DNA of 64,000 bases. Origin: Pedobacter ginsengisoli. GTDB taxonomy: Bacteria > Bacteroidota > Bacteroidia > Sphingobacteriales > Sphingobacteriaceae. Positions 43,637 through 52,333 of this stretch are shown piece after piece. Position 1 is the stretch's first letter. Every line of letters starts with the position of its first letter. The DNA lies in contig NZ_CP024091.1 of assembly GCF_002736205.1 (NCBI RefSeq), positions 4,647,555 through 4,711,554 on the forward strand. Reading direction: 5' to 3'. The position numbers and the translations under genes are program-made. Under the pieces are notes generated by a model. The model was not told the DNA's origin. It searched no databases and saw only the letters and a list, made by a program, of their open reading frames with translations.

Positions 43637-44106
43637 CCTTTGGTGGAAGCCATAAAGGTTTCAAGATTTCGTTTTGCTTTTGTTCTGATTTTGTTTCTTA
43701 AAAATCCTGTCCACCCTAATATAAGTCCGGTAAAACCAAGGGCCTGTTTTGCCCATGTGTAGAAATCAAAATGATCAGTATGTTTTGTGATTTTTCCGTT
43801 TTCTATTAAAAAGGATGCCTTAATTCGATTAATCACCTTATTTCCTGTGGCAGAAAAAGTATAATAGGCATCCCAGTCAGCATTCCCCCCAAACTCATTT
43901 CCGGAAATATTTTTGAATTCTATTCGCATATCCTTACCGCTTTTAATTAGCATAGCCCACATAGAGCGGACCTCGTTTGCATCTAAATTGGTAAATACAG
44001 AATCATTAAAGATGGCCTTGTCTGCATAGCAATCTTGCATTGCCTGTACATCTTTATTTTGAAAACTTGTATAAAAGTGATGGATAAGTTCTTCATTTGG
44101 AGTCAT
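43633..44106 (-). CDS. NTF2-like (SnoaL-type) protein
   Basis: 157 residues with the cone-shaped NTF2 fold pattern: an opening helix (EELIHHFYTSFQNKDVQAMQDCYA), F-DSVFTNLDANEV, and beta strands FKNISGNEF, DAYYTF and ASFLIENGKITKHTDHFDFYTW. Some members are small-molecule isomerases or hydrolases, many are of unknown function. A basic hydrophobic C-terminus follows. It overlaps the ABC1 kinase gene by four bases (ATGA), so it is translationally coupled to it in a TetR-ABC1-NTF2 operon. Confidence 0.85.
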   Translation of the reverse strand: MTPNEELIHHFYTSFQNKDVQAMQDCYADKAIFNDSVFTNLDANEVRSMWAMLIKSGKDMRIEFKNISGNEFGGNADWDAYYTFSATGNKVINRIKASFLIENGKITKHTDHFDFYTWAKQALGFTGLILGWTGFLRNKIRTKAKRNLETFMASTKG

Positions 44107-45419
44107 AGCGATTGCATGTTTACTGTTTTTGGTTTGTAGGTTGTGGTATTTACTATAGCTTTAAGCTCTTGTAAAATGGCATATAATCCAAAGTTTGTAC
44201 GGTTAACATAAATAAAATGCTTCACCCCTCTGGCTTGTTTAAATTCAGCCATTTTGGATATTTTTTCACCATAGGAGTATAGTTGCGCAAAAAAATCCGG
44301 ATTATCAAAGTTGAATACCTCGCTAGTATATGGTCTCGCAAATAGCTCAATCATTTCGCGATAGGCTTTATAGTAGAATTCAATCTGCTCTTCATTGTCC
44401 TCCTTATGAATCATTTCCAGTTTTCGAAATGCTTCTATGGTTTTGGCTTTATCTTTAATCACATCCGTAGATATGAGTGCGAAAAAGGGGTAATAGAAAT
44501 CATCCGGCATCTCTTTTATACAGCCAAAATCGATAACTGCGAGGTTTTCTTCAGGCGTAATCAAAAAATTTCCGGGATGAGGATCTGCATGAACTGCTCT
44601 CAATTCGTGTTGCTGAAAGTTATAGAAATCCCAAAGAGCCTGACCAATTTTGTTGCGTAACTCCTGTGAAGGTTTTGTCTTTAAAAACTCTTTTAGATGA
44701 AGACCATCTATCCAGTCCATTGAGATAATCTTCTTTCCCGATAGTTCTGGATAGTAAGTTGGGAAAACAACATTATTAAGATTCCTACATGCTTCGGAGA
44801 ACTCAATAGAACGTTTTACCTCAAGTTCATAGTCAGTTTCTTCTAACAAACGTTCTTCAACTTCTTTGATGTAAATGTTCAATTCTTTTTCGCTCATTCC
44901 TAATAAGCGGAAAGCAAATGGTTTTACCATTTTAAGGTCAGAAGAGATACTGTCGCCAACACCCGGATATTGAATTTTTACCGCAAGTTTTTTTCCATTT
45001 AATTCGGCAGTGTGGACTTGGCCAATTGATGCAGCATTTGTTGAACTGAGATTAAATTTGTCGTAAATTTTTTCAGGCGTTTTTCCAAAGCTTTGGGTAA
45101 AAGTCCTTACTATAAGCGGCCCTGATAACGGAGGAGCATTATACTGCGATTGAGTGAATTTATTAATATATGACTTAGGAAGTATGTTTTTATCCATGCT
45201 AAGCATTTGGGCAATCTTAAGGGCACTGCCTTTTAGTTCACTAAGTGATTTATAAATGTCTGTAGCATTGTCTTCATTTAATTCATCTTTAGTAAGGTCC
45301 GGATTAAAGAGCTTTTTAGAATAATGTTTGATGTAGTTGCCACCAATCTGGAATCCTGTCTTTACAAACTTTGCCGACCTTTGCGCTTTAGTTACTGGGA
45401 TACTGCTTTGTTCTTTCAT
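44103..45419 (-). CDS. ABC1/UbiB family atypical kinase
   Basis: 438 residues. ABC1 features are the KxGQ-like segment LSELKGSALKIAQMLS near residue 65 (reading KGSALKIAQ), the AS-loop NAASIGQVH, LAVKIQYPGV with the ATP-site Lys, VHADPHPGNFLI and VIDFGCIKEMP. UbiB/Coq8 proteins support ubiquinone synthesis by lipid-linked ATPase activity, but Bacteroidota make menaquinone, so the target is open. There is no C-terminal membrane anchor visible. It follows a TetR gene by six bases and overlaps the NTF2-like gene. Confidence 0.9.
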   Translation of the reverse strand: MKEQSSIPVTKAQRSAKFVKTGFQIGGNYIKHYSKKLFNPDLTKDELNEDNATDIYKSLSELKGSALKIAQMLSMDKNILPKSYINKFTQSQYNAPPLSGPLIVRTFTQSFGKTPEKIYDKFNLSSTNAASIGQVHTAELNGKKLAVKIQYPGVGDSISSDLKMVKPFAFRLLGMSEKELNIYIKEVEERLLEETDYELEVKRSIEFSEACRNLNNVVFPTYYPELSGKKIISMDWIDGLHLKEFLKTKPSQELRNKIGQALWDFYNFQQHELRAVHADPHPGNFLITPEENLAVIDFGCIKEMPDDFYYPFFALISTDVIKDKAKTIEAFRKLEMIHKEDNEEQIEFYYKAYREMIELFARPYTSEVFNFDNPDFFAQLYSYGEKISKMAEFKQARGVKHFIYVNRTNFGLYAILQELKAIVNTTTYKPKTVNMQSL

Positions 45420-45425
45420 CTGCTC

Positions 45426-46079
45426 TTAAAATCTCATCTTCTCTTTAAAATGCCCATTTCTGGAAAGAAACTTTCCATATTCCAGGAGGTTATCGATGGG
45501 TGATCTTTGAAATAAGTCAAAGGTTACATTTATACCTTTTTCTATTGCTTCATCAGTTTTTTCAAACCCGGCACTATCATCATTAACCCAAAATTTTAAT
45601 ATAAAGGCAAATTGCATCCAAAGAGCATCTTTATATCTTTTGCTAAAAAACTTTCTATCTTCCAATTCTCCTGTATCTAAACCTTCGTTTAAAATATCCT
45701 CGGCAAAATGTTCAAATATTGGTTTTACGCCTGAAAGGGCAGCAGGAGTGGAGAAACTATCTTTAGCCTGTTTGAGGCTATAAATTATAAAGCTTCTTTG
45801 CTTTTTGAGTACCTCAACATAACTATAGAAAAATGCCAGGATCTTATCTCGGGATGAATATTCATTCCATACCTCTTGTTGCTGTAAGGTATCAATAGTT
45901 TCTACTATTAAGTCAACCCATATAATCTTTTCTATGCTTTCAAAAGAAGCATAAAACTCATAAAAATCGGACTCAGATATCTTTAATTTTTTAACAAAAC
46001 TATAAACTGATTTAGGCTTCTCATCGTTCATTAAAACATAATCGATATAGCCATTTCGAATTTGCTGAGCAGTTGCCAT
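45426..46079 (-). CDS. TetR-like transcriptional regulator
   Basis: 217 residues. The N-terminal 45 residues (QQIRNGYIDYVLMNDEKPKSVYSFVKKLKISESDFYEFYASF) fit a TetR helix-turn-helix, although the recognition part is weakly conserved. The remainder is all-helical. It is the first gene of the operon with the ABC1 kinase and the NTF2-like gene and probably regulates it. The upstream 112 bases hold no clear operator palindrome or TAnnTTTG motif. The TetR assignment is moderately sure. Confidence 0.75.
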   Translation of the reverse strand: MATAQQIRNGYIDYVLMNDEKPKSVYSFVKKLKISESDFYEFYASFESIEKIIWVDLIVETIDTLQQQEVWNEYSSRDKILAFFYSYVEVLKKQRSFIIYSLKQAKDSFSTPAALSGVKPIFEHFAEDILNEGLDTGELEDRKFFSKRYKDALWMQFAFILKFWVNDDSAGFEKTDEAIEKGINVTFDLFQRSPIDNLLEYGKFLSRNGHFKEKMRF

Positions 46080-46191
46080 TTCCTTTTTATTTATATAACG
46101 TATAAGTAGTTAGCATGTTTCAAAAACCTTTTAAAGTTATTGAGTTATTCTATCATCGTTTTGTAATAAAAAATCGAAACAGGTTTAAGCG

Positions 46192-47856
46192 TTATAGGCC
46201 CAGTCTGTGTTTTCTCAAAGTATCTTTAGCAATATCGTATCCTGCATCCGCATGTCTTATAACGCCCATTGCTGGATCATTATGCAACACACGTTTAATT
46301 CTTGTTTCAGCATCTGCAGTGCCATCAGCAACTATTACCATTCCCGCATGGATGGAATATCCAATTCCAACTCCGCCACCGTGGTGAAGTGAAACCCAGC
46401 TAGCTCCACCGGCTGTATTAATTAGGGCATTAAGAATTGGCCAATCTGCAACCGCATCAGAACCATCCATCATTCCCTCAGTTTCGCGGTTTGGCGAAGC
46501 AACAGAGCCGGTATCTAAATGATCTCTACCTATTACAATTGGCGCTTTTACTTTTCCTTCCGCCACTAATTTATTAAATGCCACGCCTGCTTTTTCCCGC
46601 TCTCCTTGTCCAAGCCAGCAAATTCTTGCCGGTAAACCCTGAAACGCGATGCGTTCCTGCGCCATAGTGATCCATTGTTTTAAGCTTTCATTTTCAGGAA
46701 ATAACTCAAGAATTACTTTGTCTGTTTCATAAATATCCTGAGGATCTCCGCTTAGGGCTGCCCATCTAAAAGGCCCCTTACCTTCACAAAAAAGCGGACG
46801 AATATAAGCCGGAACAAAACCAGGGAAGTCAAATGCATTTTTAACACCAACCTCCAGTGCGCGTCCACGCAGATTGTTGCCGTAATCAAAGGTAATTGCG
46901 CCTCTCTTCTGCAATTCCAACATTTGTTGTACATGCCTGGCCATTGTGGCATAAGAGCGTTCTACATACTTTTCAGGATCTGCACTACGCAAAGCATTGG
47001 CTTCTGAAACACTTAATCCTTCAGGAAAATATCCAATCAAAGGATCATGAGCAGAGGTCTGATCGGTCAAAGTATCAGGTGTAATATTTCTATCAATTAA
47101 TCGCTGTAATAGCTCTACTGCATTACAAACCACACCAATTGATATTGCTTTGCCTTCTTGTTTATATTGTAATGCTCGGTCAATTGCAGTATCTATATTA
47201 TGTTCAATCTCATCGATGTATCTTGTTTCTAATCTTTTCTGAATGCGCCATTCTTCAACCTCAGCTGCCAAGCATACCCCATTATTCATTGTTATTGCAA
47301 GTGGCTGCGCGCCTCCCATACCCCCAAGGCCTGCAGTAACATTTAAAGTGTTTTTTAAATTACCATTAAAATGTTTTTTAGCCAATGACGAATAGGTTTC
47401 ATAAGTGCCTTGTACTATGCCCTGCGAGCCGATGTAGATCCATGACCCTGCTGTCATTTGCCCATACATCATCAAGCCCTTATCTTCAAGTTCGTCAAAG
47501 TGTTGCTGGGTAGCCCATTTGGGAACAAGCTGAGAGTTGGATATCAATACCCTTGGAGCGTCTTTATGTGTTGGTAATACCCCTATAGGTTTGCCCGATT
47601 GTATCAGGAGTGTCTCATTGTCATCCAGGTTTTGTAAAGCTTTAATAATTAAAGCAAGGGCTTCTTTATTTCTGGCAGCTTTACCGCGGCCACCATAAAC
47701 TATAAGCTCTTCAGGACGTTCACCAACTTCCGGATCAAGGTTGTTCAATAACATTCGTAATGCGGCTTCCTGTATCCATCCTTTGCAGCTTAATGTAGTG
47801 CCGGTTGGTGTGTTTTTTTTACTGAGATCAAGATTTAAATTCATAATAGCAGTCAT
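46192..47856 (-). CDS. hutU: Urocanate hydratase
   Basis: 554 residues. It converts urocanate to imidazolonepropionate, the second step of histidine degradation, using tightly bound NAD+. The NAD-binding GLGGMGGAQPL, the ATMARHVQ segment, YGNNLRGRA and the late HDPLIG and DHLDTGSVASPNRETEGM blocks, with the Cys-containing NAD loop, match the family. The first ATG at 47856 and one four codons in are both possible. Separated from hutH by two plus-strand genes; hutI and other hut genes are not in the window. Confidence 0.96.
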   Translation of the reverse strand: MTAIMNLNLDLSKKNTPTGTTLSCKGWIQEAALRMLLNNLDPEVGERPEELIVYGGRGKAARNKEALALIIKALQNLDDNETLLIQSGKPIGVLPTHKDAPRVLISNSQLVPKWATQQHFDELEDKGLMMYGQMTAGSWIYIGSQGIVQGTYETYSSLAKKHFNGNLKNTLNVTAGLGGMGGAQPLAITMNNGVCLAAEVEEWRIQKRLETRYIDEIEHNIDTAIDRALQYKQEGKAISIGVVCNAVELLQRLIDRNITPDTLTDQTSAHDPLIGYFPEGLSVSEANALRSADPEKYVERSYATMARHVQQMLELQKRGAITFDYGNNLRGRALEVGVKNAFDFPGFVPAYIRPLFCEGKGPFRWAALSGDPQDIYETDKVILELFPENESLKQWITMAQERIAFQGLPARICWLGQGEREKAGVAFNKLVAEGKVKAPIVIGRDHLDTGSVASPNRETEGMMDGSDAVADWPILNALINTAGGASWVSLHHGGGVGIGYSIHAGMVIVADGTADAETRIKRVLHNDPAMGVIRHADAGYDIAKDTLRKHRLGL

Positions 47857-47876
47857 ATAAAGGCAATGTTACCAGA

Positions 47877-47884
47877 CAAATGTA
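47877..47884 (-). promoter_or_regulatory. TAnnTTTG element for hutU
   Basis: Minus-strand TACATTTG, 20 bases before the hutU ATG; the divergent TAAGTTTG at 47905 lies 20 bases away, so the two promoters share their upstream halves. Confidence 0.55.
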
Positions 47885-47904
47885 TATAATTCTATAGAAT
47901 TGAC

Positions 47905-47912
47905 TAAGTTTG
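47905..47912 (+). promoter_or_regulatory. TAnnTTTG element before the His/Cys-rich gene, near-leaderless
   Basis: TAAGTTTG ends four bases before the TTG start at 47917. It is divergent from the hutU element, with overlapping upstream regions. Confidence 0.55.
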
Positions 47913-47916
47913 GTTT

Positions 47917-48261
47917 TTGAAATTGAAAGAAAGGGTTTTACATATCAATAAAGCTATCTCGATCGTTTTGCTAATGGTCTTTTCCATTGCACTTACGCCA
48001 TTTAGCATTCTTCATAATCATCATGAAGAGGAAACCCAGTGTGCAAAAAACGGAGAGACCTGTAAGCACGAATTTCATGTTCGCAAACACGCCGAAACAT
48101 GTTTAATATGTGCGGCTCATTTCGAAAAAGATTACATCAAAACTCATTCTCATTACGCTTTATATCAGGTTAGCAAACCCGGCATAAAGCCCATAGACCC
48201 AGTCAGCAATTCTTATGCTGACCTGATCAGTTTAGGATTAAGGGGCCCGCCAATAGCTTAA
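47917..48261 (+). CDS. Small exported His/Cys-rich protein (DUF2946-like)
   Basis: 114 residues. The start is a TTG (47917, or a second TTG two codons on); no ATG occurs before the hydrophobic signal segment at about 12-28. The mature part is dense in metal-ligand residues: HNHHEEETQC, then CKHEFHVRKH, CLICAAH and HSHY. It ends LRGPPIA, recalling the short C-terminal RxPP of DUF2946-type proteins. Likely a periplasmic metal binder (zinc or copper; inference). It precedes a TonB-dependent receptor by 123 bases and sits between hutU and hutH. The family link is tentative. Confidence 0.65.
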   Translation: MKLKERVLHINKAISIVLLMVFSIALTPFSILHNHHEEETQCAKNGETCKHEFHVRKHAETCLICAAHFEKDYIKTHSHYALYQVSKPGIKPIDPVSNSYADLISLGLRGPPIA

Positions 48262-48384
48262 TGTTTCTTTAATTTATTATTCATGACACTACATTGATTT
48301 TATGTGGTGCCTTATGATATTATACACTCATTTGAAACCGGCCTGAGCATTCGGGTAGGTTATGTAATCTTATAATTATTATTT

Positions 48385-50706
48385 ATGAAAAAGATACAAT
48401 TTTTATTAGTTGTACTACTATATGCGTTTTTCTCTGCAACAGGTTTTGCTACTGAATTAATAGAATTGAAAGGTAAAGTTGTTGATGCCGAAACGCAGCA
48501 GCCTTTACCGGGAGCTTCAATTGTAATCCCGGATCTTAGGGTTTCTGTTATGACAAATGATGCGGGTGAATTTACCCTTAAAAATGTACCTGCCCGCGGG
48601 AGCTTCCTTGTGCAGGTTAGATACATTGGATATCAAACAATAACCAAAACTGTTGATTTTAAAACTGTAGGATCAATGGAATTCAGCCTAAAGTCAAGCG
48701 TAATCGAGGGACGGGAAGTGGTTATCACTGGATCGGCGAATAGTTCCGATAATAAGAAAAACAGTACTTCTATAGCAACGGTAAGCAAGGCAGATCTGCT
48801 GTATCGCCCGTCAACTAATCTGATCGATGCTATATCCCGTACCCCGGGAGTATCTCAAATCACAACCGGGGCTGGAATATCAAAACCGGTTATCCGTGGT
48901 TTAAGTTATAATAGAGTAGTTACCCTTAATAATGGGGTTAAGCAACAAGGACAGCAGTGGGGAGATGAGCATGGAATTGAAATTGATCAATACAGTGCAG
49001 ATAGGGTCGAAGTGTTAAAAGGCCCTGCAAGTTTAATGTATGGATCTGACGCCTTAGGTGGGGTTATTAATATACTTGATGCCTTACCAGCTCCAGAAGG
49101 GACTCTAAAAGGAGAGCTCTTAACGAATTATGCAACAAACAATGGTCTAACCGGTAGTTCATTAATGCTTCAGGGTAACGAAAATGGGTTTGTTTATAGG
49201 GCCAGGGGCTCTTATAAAAATGCCTATTCTTATCAGACACCTACAGAGTATGTACCCAATTCAGGGTTTAATGAATCTAACTTTGAAGGTCAGATTGGAT
49301 TAAATAAAAGGTGGGGTTATGCACATTTAGATGCATCCAGCTTCCGTACTAATATTGGGTTTTATGAGCCTGCCAGAAATGAAGATGGGCAGCTTGTGGA
49401 TGAAGATGGAGCTGTTTTTACAGATAAGCAGAATAAAGACCGAACATTGGCATTCCCAAAACAAGATGTCCGCCATTATAAGGTTGCTTTAAACAGTAAT
49501 ATCTTATTAGGCGAAGGAAGCTTAAAAGCAACCCTTGGCTATCAGCACAATTTACGCAGAGAGCTTGAAGCGGCAGGTGAAGACCCGGCTTTATTTTTAA
49601 ATAGTCATACCTATAGCTATGATTTAAAATATTCTTTTAATGAAGTGAATGGCTGGGCTCCTGTAGTTGGTGTTTCAGGTGAGTTCATCCATAGTTTGAA
49701 TACGGAGGGAGAAGAGCAATTAATTCCGGATTTTGACAGTCAGGCATTTGGTGGCTTTGCTTTCGTTAAGAAAACATGGGACAAAAATACTTTTAACATT
49801 GGTGCCAGGTTTGATTATAGAAAAATGACCGGTAAAGATTTCCATACCGATGATGTAGATTTCAATGCATTTAGTAATAAATTTTCACACATAACCGGTG
49901 CCCTGGGTTATACACATGAATTTAATGATGCACTTAGCTTTAAGGCTAATGCCGGAAGTGCGTTCAGAGCACCAAATATTGCAGAATTATCATCTAATGG
50001 TGTACATGAGGGGGTATTCCGTTATGAAGTAGGTAATTCAAATCTTAAGCCTGAGCAGAGTTATCAGTTTGATGCATCCTTTGATTATGAGAACAAATAT
50101 CTAAGCGCCAGTTTAGGTGGTTTTGCAAATTACATCAACGATTATATCTATTATAGCACCAGCGGGGAGACCAAAGAAGTTGATGGCAGAGACTTTCCTG
50201 TTTACAACTTTGTTCAGGATAATGCATTTTTGAGAGGCATAGAAGCTTCCTTGACTTTACATCCGGTAAGTTTTATTCACTTAGAGAACGGATTTTCTTT
50301 TACAAGAGCTACCAATCGTACAACGAAAGAATCTCTACCCTTTATTCCGGCGGCAACTTTACGCAATGAATTGCGCTTTGAGCCAAAAATTAACGGGACT
50401 GAACATTCTTATCTTTCTGTTGGTATTGATAATTTCTTTAAGCAAAGTAAAATCGACAGTTTTGAGCAACCCTCATCTGGCTATACGCTTCTAAATGCAG
50501 CAATTGGAACAACCGTTAAGCTGAGTAAAAATCAAGATATTACGATTTATGTTGCCGGCAAAAACTTATTAGATAAAGCTTATTATGACCATCTAAGTCG
50601 GTTTAAGCCTGGTAGGTTAAGTGATGAAGATCCTGCTCTTGGTATTTATAATCAGGGCCGTAACGTCACATTTGGAGTGAATATTCCGTTTACTTTAAAA
50701 AAGTAA
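48385..50706 (+). CDS. TonB-dependent outer-membrane receptor
   Basis: 773 residues. A signal peptide is followed by a carboxypeptidase-D-regulatory-like beta domain (ELKGKVVDAETQQPLPGASIVI, 24-110). The plug domain contains KPVIRGLSYNRVVTLNNGVKQQGQQWGDEHG and the RVEVLKGPASLMYGSDALGGVINI block, then a 22-strand barrel ends with the usual C-terminal aromatic/hydrophobic strand (VTFGVNIPFTLKK). The plug recalls ZnuD-like metal receptors, which with the His-rich neighbour upstream suggests metal or metal-chelate uptake (inference). It ends at a bidirectional terminator shared with hutH. Confidence 0.9.
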   Translation: MKKIQFLLVVLLYAFFSATGFATELIELKGKVVDAETQQPLPGASIVIPDLRVSVMTNDAGEFTLKNVPARGSFLVQVRYIGYQTITKTVDFKTVGSMEFSLKSSVIEGREVVITGSANSSDNKKNSTSIATVSKADLLYRPSTNLIDAISRTPGVSQITTGAGISKPVIRGLSYNRVVTLNNGVKQQGQQWGDEHGIEIDQYSADRVEVLKGPASLMYGSDALGGVINILDALPAPEGTLKGELLTNYATNNGLTGSSLMLQGNENGFVYRARGSYKNAYSYQTPTEYVPNSGFNESNFEGQIGLNKRWGYAHLDASSFRTNIGFYEPARNEDGQLVDEDGAVFTDKQNKDRTLAFPKQDVRHYKVALNSNILLGEGSLKATLGYQHNLRRELEAAGEDPALFLNSHTYSYDLKYSFNEVNGWAPVVGVSGEFIHSLNTEGEEQLIPDFDSQAFGGFAFVKKTWDKNTFNIGARFDYRKMTGKDFHTDDVDFNAFSNKFSHITGALGYTHEFNDALSFKANAGSAFRAPNIAELSSNGVHEGVFRYEVGNSNLKPEQSYQFDASFDYENKYLSASLGGFANYINDYIYYSTSGETKEVDGRDFPVYNFVQDNAFLRGIEASLTLHPVSFIHLENGFSFTRATNRTTKESLPFIPAATLRNELRFEPKINGTEHSYLSVGIDNFFKQSKIDSFEQPSSGYTLLNAAIGTTVKLSKNQDITIYVAGKNLLDKAYYDHLSRFKPGRLSDEDPALGIYNQGRNVTFGVNIPFTLKK

Positions 50707-50713
50707 CCCAATA

Positions 50714-50756
50714 AATAAAATAAAGGAGCAATATCAATTTGCTCCTTTATTTTATT
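50714..50756. terminator. Bidirectional terminator between TonB receptor and hutH
   Basis: Eighteen-base perfect arms (50714-50731 and 50739-50756; core AAAGGAGCAA/TTGCTCCTTT), seven-base loop, A/T-rich on both ends. The right arm overlaps the hutH stop codon by two bases. Confidence 0.88.
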
Positions 50757-52245
50757 ATAAATCCTTGTAGGCATTTAAAAATGCTATGGATTTTTGTATT
50801 TCTATAGAGAGTACCCTGTCGTTTTCATGTGCCGGAATTTTTTGTCTGAAGGCAAAAATTAACTTTTCAAGTTCAGGTGAGGTTTTAAGGGGTCTTCTAA
50901 ATTCCAGAGCTTGTGCTGCGGTTAGCAGTTCAATCGCAAGAATTCTTTCTAAATTATTTACTACCCTCAAGCATTTAGTTGCCGCGTTGGCGCCCATGCT
51001 TACATGATCTTCCTGTCCGTTACTTGAAACAATATTATCAACAGATGCTGGCGTACATAGTTGTTTATTTTCGCTGGCAATAGATGCAGCAGTGTATTGG
51101 GTTATCATCAGGCCTGAATTTAACCCTGCGTTTTTCACTAAAAAAGGAGGCAAACCTCTTTGTCCAGAAATCAACTGAAATGTTCTTCTTTCAGATATAG
51201 ATCCAAATTCCGCCAAGGCAAGACACATAAAGTCCAGATTTAATGCCAAAGGCTGCCCATGGAAATTACCTGCAGAGATGATTCTATCCTCATCCGGAAA
51301 AACGTTCGGATTGTCTGTAACAGAATTTACCTCAGTTTCAAAAACCGATTGGATATAATTGATACTGTCTTTACTTGCACCATGAACCTGTGGTACGCAT
51401 CTAAATGAATAAGGATCCTGGGTTTGTTTGCCTTCTTGTTTAATCAACTCGCTCCCTTTTAGCCAATTGTTAATAACTGCTGCAGTTTGGAGCTGGCCTG
51501 CATGTGGCCTTATTACATGGCTAAGGTCATCAAATGGATCTATTCTGCAGTCAAAACTATCAATAGAGATTGCCGCTATAGCATCCGCCCATTTAGCGAG
51601 ATGCTGAGCTTTAGAAATACAGTAAATCCCATAAGCACTCATAAATTGAGTGCCATTTATTAGCGCTAATCCTTCTTTAGACTGTAAAACAAGCGACTTC
51701 CACCCTAAAGCAGAATATAGGTCAATCGTAGCTATCTTTTCACCTTTGTAGATTACACTGCCCTCGCCAATTAGCGGCAAAGCAAGGTGGGCGAGAGGAG
51801 CTAAGTCTCCGGAAGCACCTAAAGAGCCCTGGGTGTAAATGACAGGAAGAATGTCGTTGTTATAAAAAGCTATGAGCCTTTGAACTGTTGTTAATGCTAT
51901 TGCAGAATGTCCATAACTAAGCGATTGTATTTTTAACAAAAGCATTAGCCTCACAATTTCTGAAGGAACCTCTTCGCCGGTGCCACATGCATGAGACAGT
52001 AGCAGGTTGTGTTGTAATTGTGACAGCATTTCGGCCTCGATCTTTACATTTTGTAAGTATCCAAAACCAGTATTTATTCCATATATAGGGGCATCATTAT
52101 CATTTAACTTATCGTTCAGATACTTTCTGCACTTTTCAATTCTCTCGATAGCATTTTCAGATAGTTCAATGGAATGCTTTTCAGCAATGATTTTTGTAAT
52201 CTGGGGAAGGCTTAACCTTTCCTCACCTAAATAATGAATGCTCAT
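50755..52245 (-). CDS. hutH: Histidine ammonia-lyase
   Basis: 496 residues from the ATG at 52245; the TTG at 52266 is rejected. It deaminates histidine to urocanate. The Ala-Ser-Gly tripeptide of the MIO cofactor lies in GSLGASGDLAPLAH, with YGINTGFG upstream and QGSLGAS, NPNVFPDE and AASIASENKQLCTPASVD downstream, all in family order. hutU lies about 2.9 kb away on the same strand, but two plus-strand genes intervene, so they are not one transcript. A minus-strand TAATTTTG stands 18 bases upstream. Confidence 0.96.
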   Translation of the reverse strand: MSIHYLGEERLSLPQITKIIAEKHSIELSENAIERIEKCRKYLNDKLNDNDAPIYGINTGFGYLQNVKIEAEMLSQLQHNLLLSHACGTGEEVPSEIVRLMLLLKIQSLSYGHSAIALTTVQRLIAFYNNDILPVIYTQGSLGASGDLAPLAHLALPLIGEGSVIYKGEKIATIDLYSALGWKSLVLQSKEGLALINGTQFMSAYGIYCISKAQHLAKWADAIAAISIDSFDCRIDPFDDLSHVIRPHAGQLQTAAVINNWLKGSELIKQEGKQTQDPYSFRCVPQVHGASKDSINYIQSVFETEVNSVTDNPNVFPDEDRIISAGNFHGQPLALNLDFMCLALAEFGSISERRTFQLISGQRGLPPFLVKNAGLNSGLMITQYTAASIASENKQLCTPASVDNIVSSNGQEDHVSMGANAATKCLRVVNNLERILAIELLTAAQALEFRRPLKTSPELEKLIFAFRQKIPAHENDRVLSIEIQKSIAFLNAYKDL

Positions 52246-52263
52246 TCTTTGTTTATATTTTAG

Positions 52264-52271
52264 CAAAATTA
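52264..52271 (-). promoter_or_regulatory. TAnnTTTG element for hutH
   Basis: Minus-strand TAATTTTG (complement of CAAAATTA), 18 bases before the hutH ATG. Confidence 0.55.
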
Positions 52272-52333
52272 TAAATAATGCTTAAGTTTAGAACTTTCAC
52301 TACCTTATTATTGTTTCAATTTAAAACTTACCT

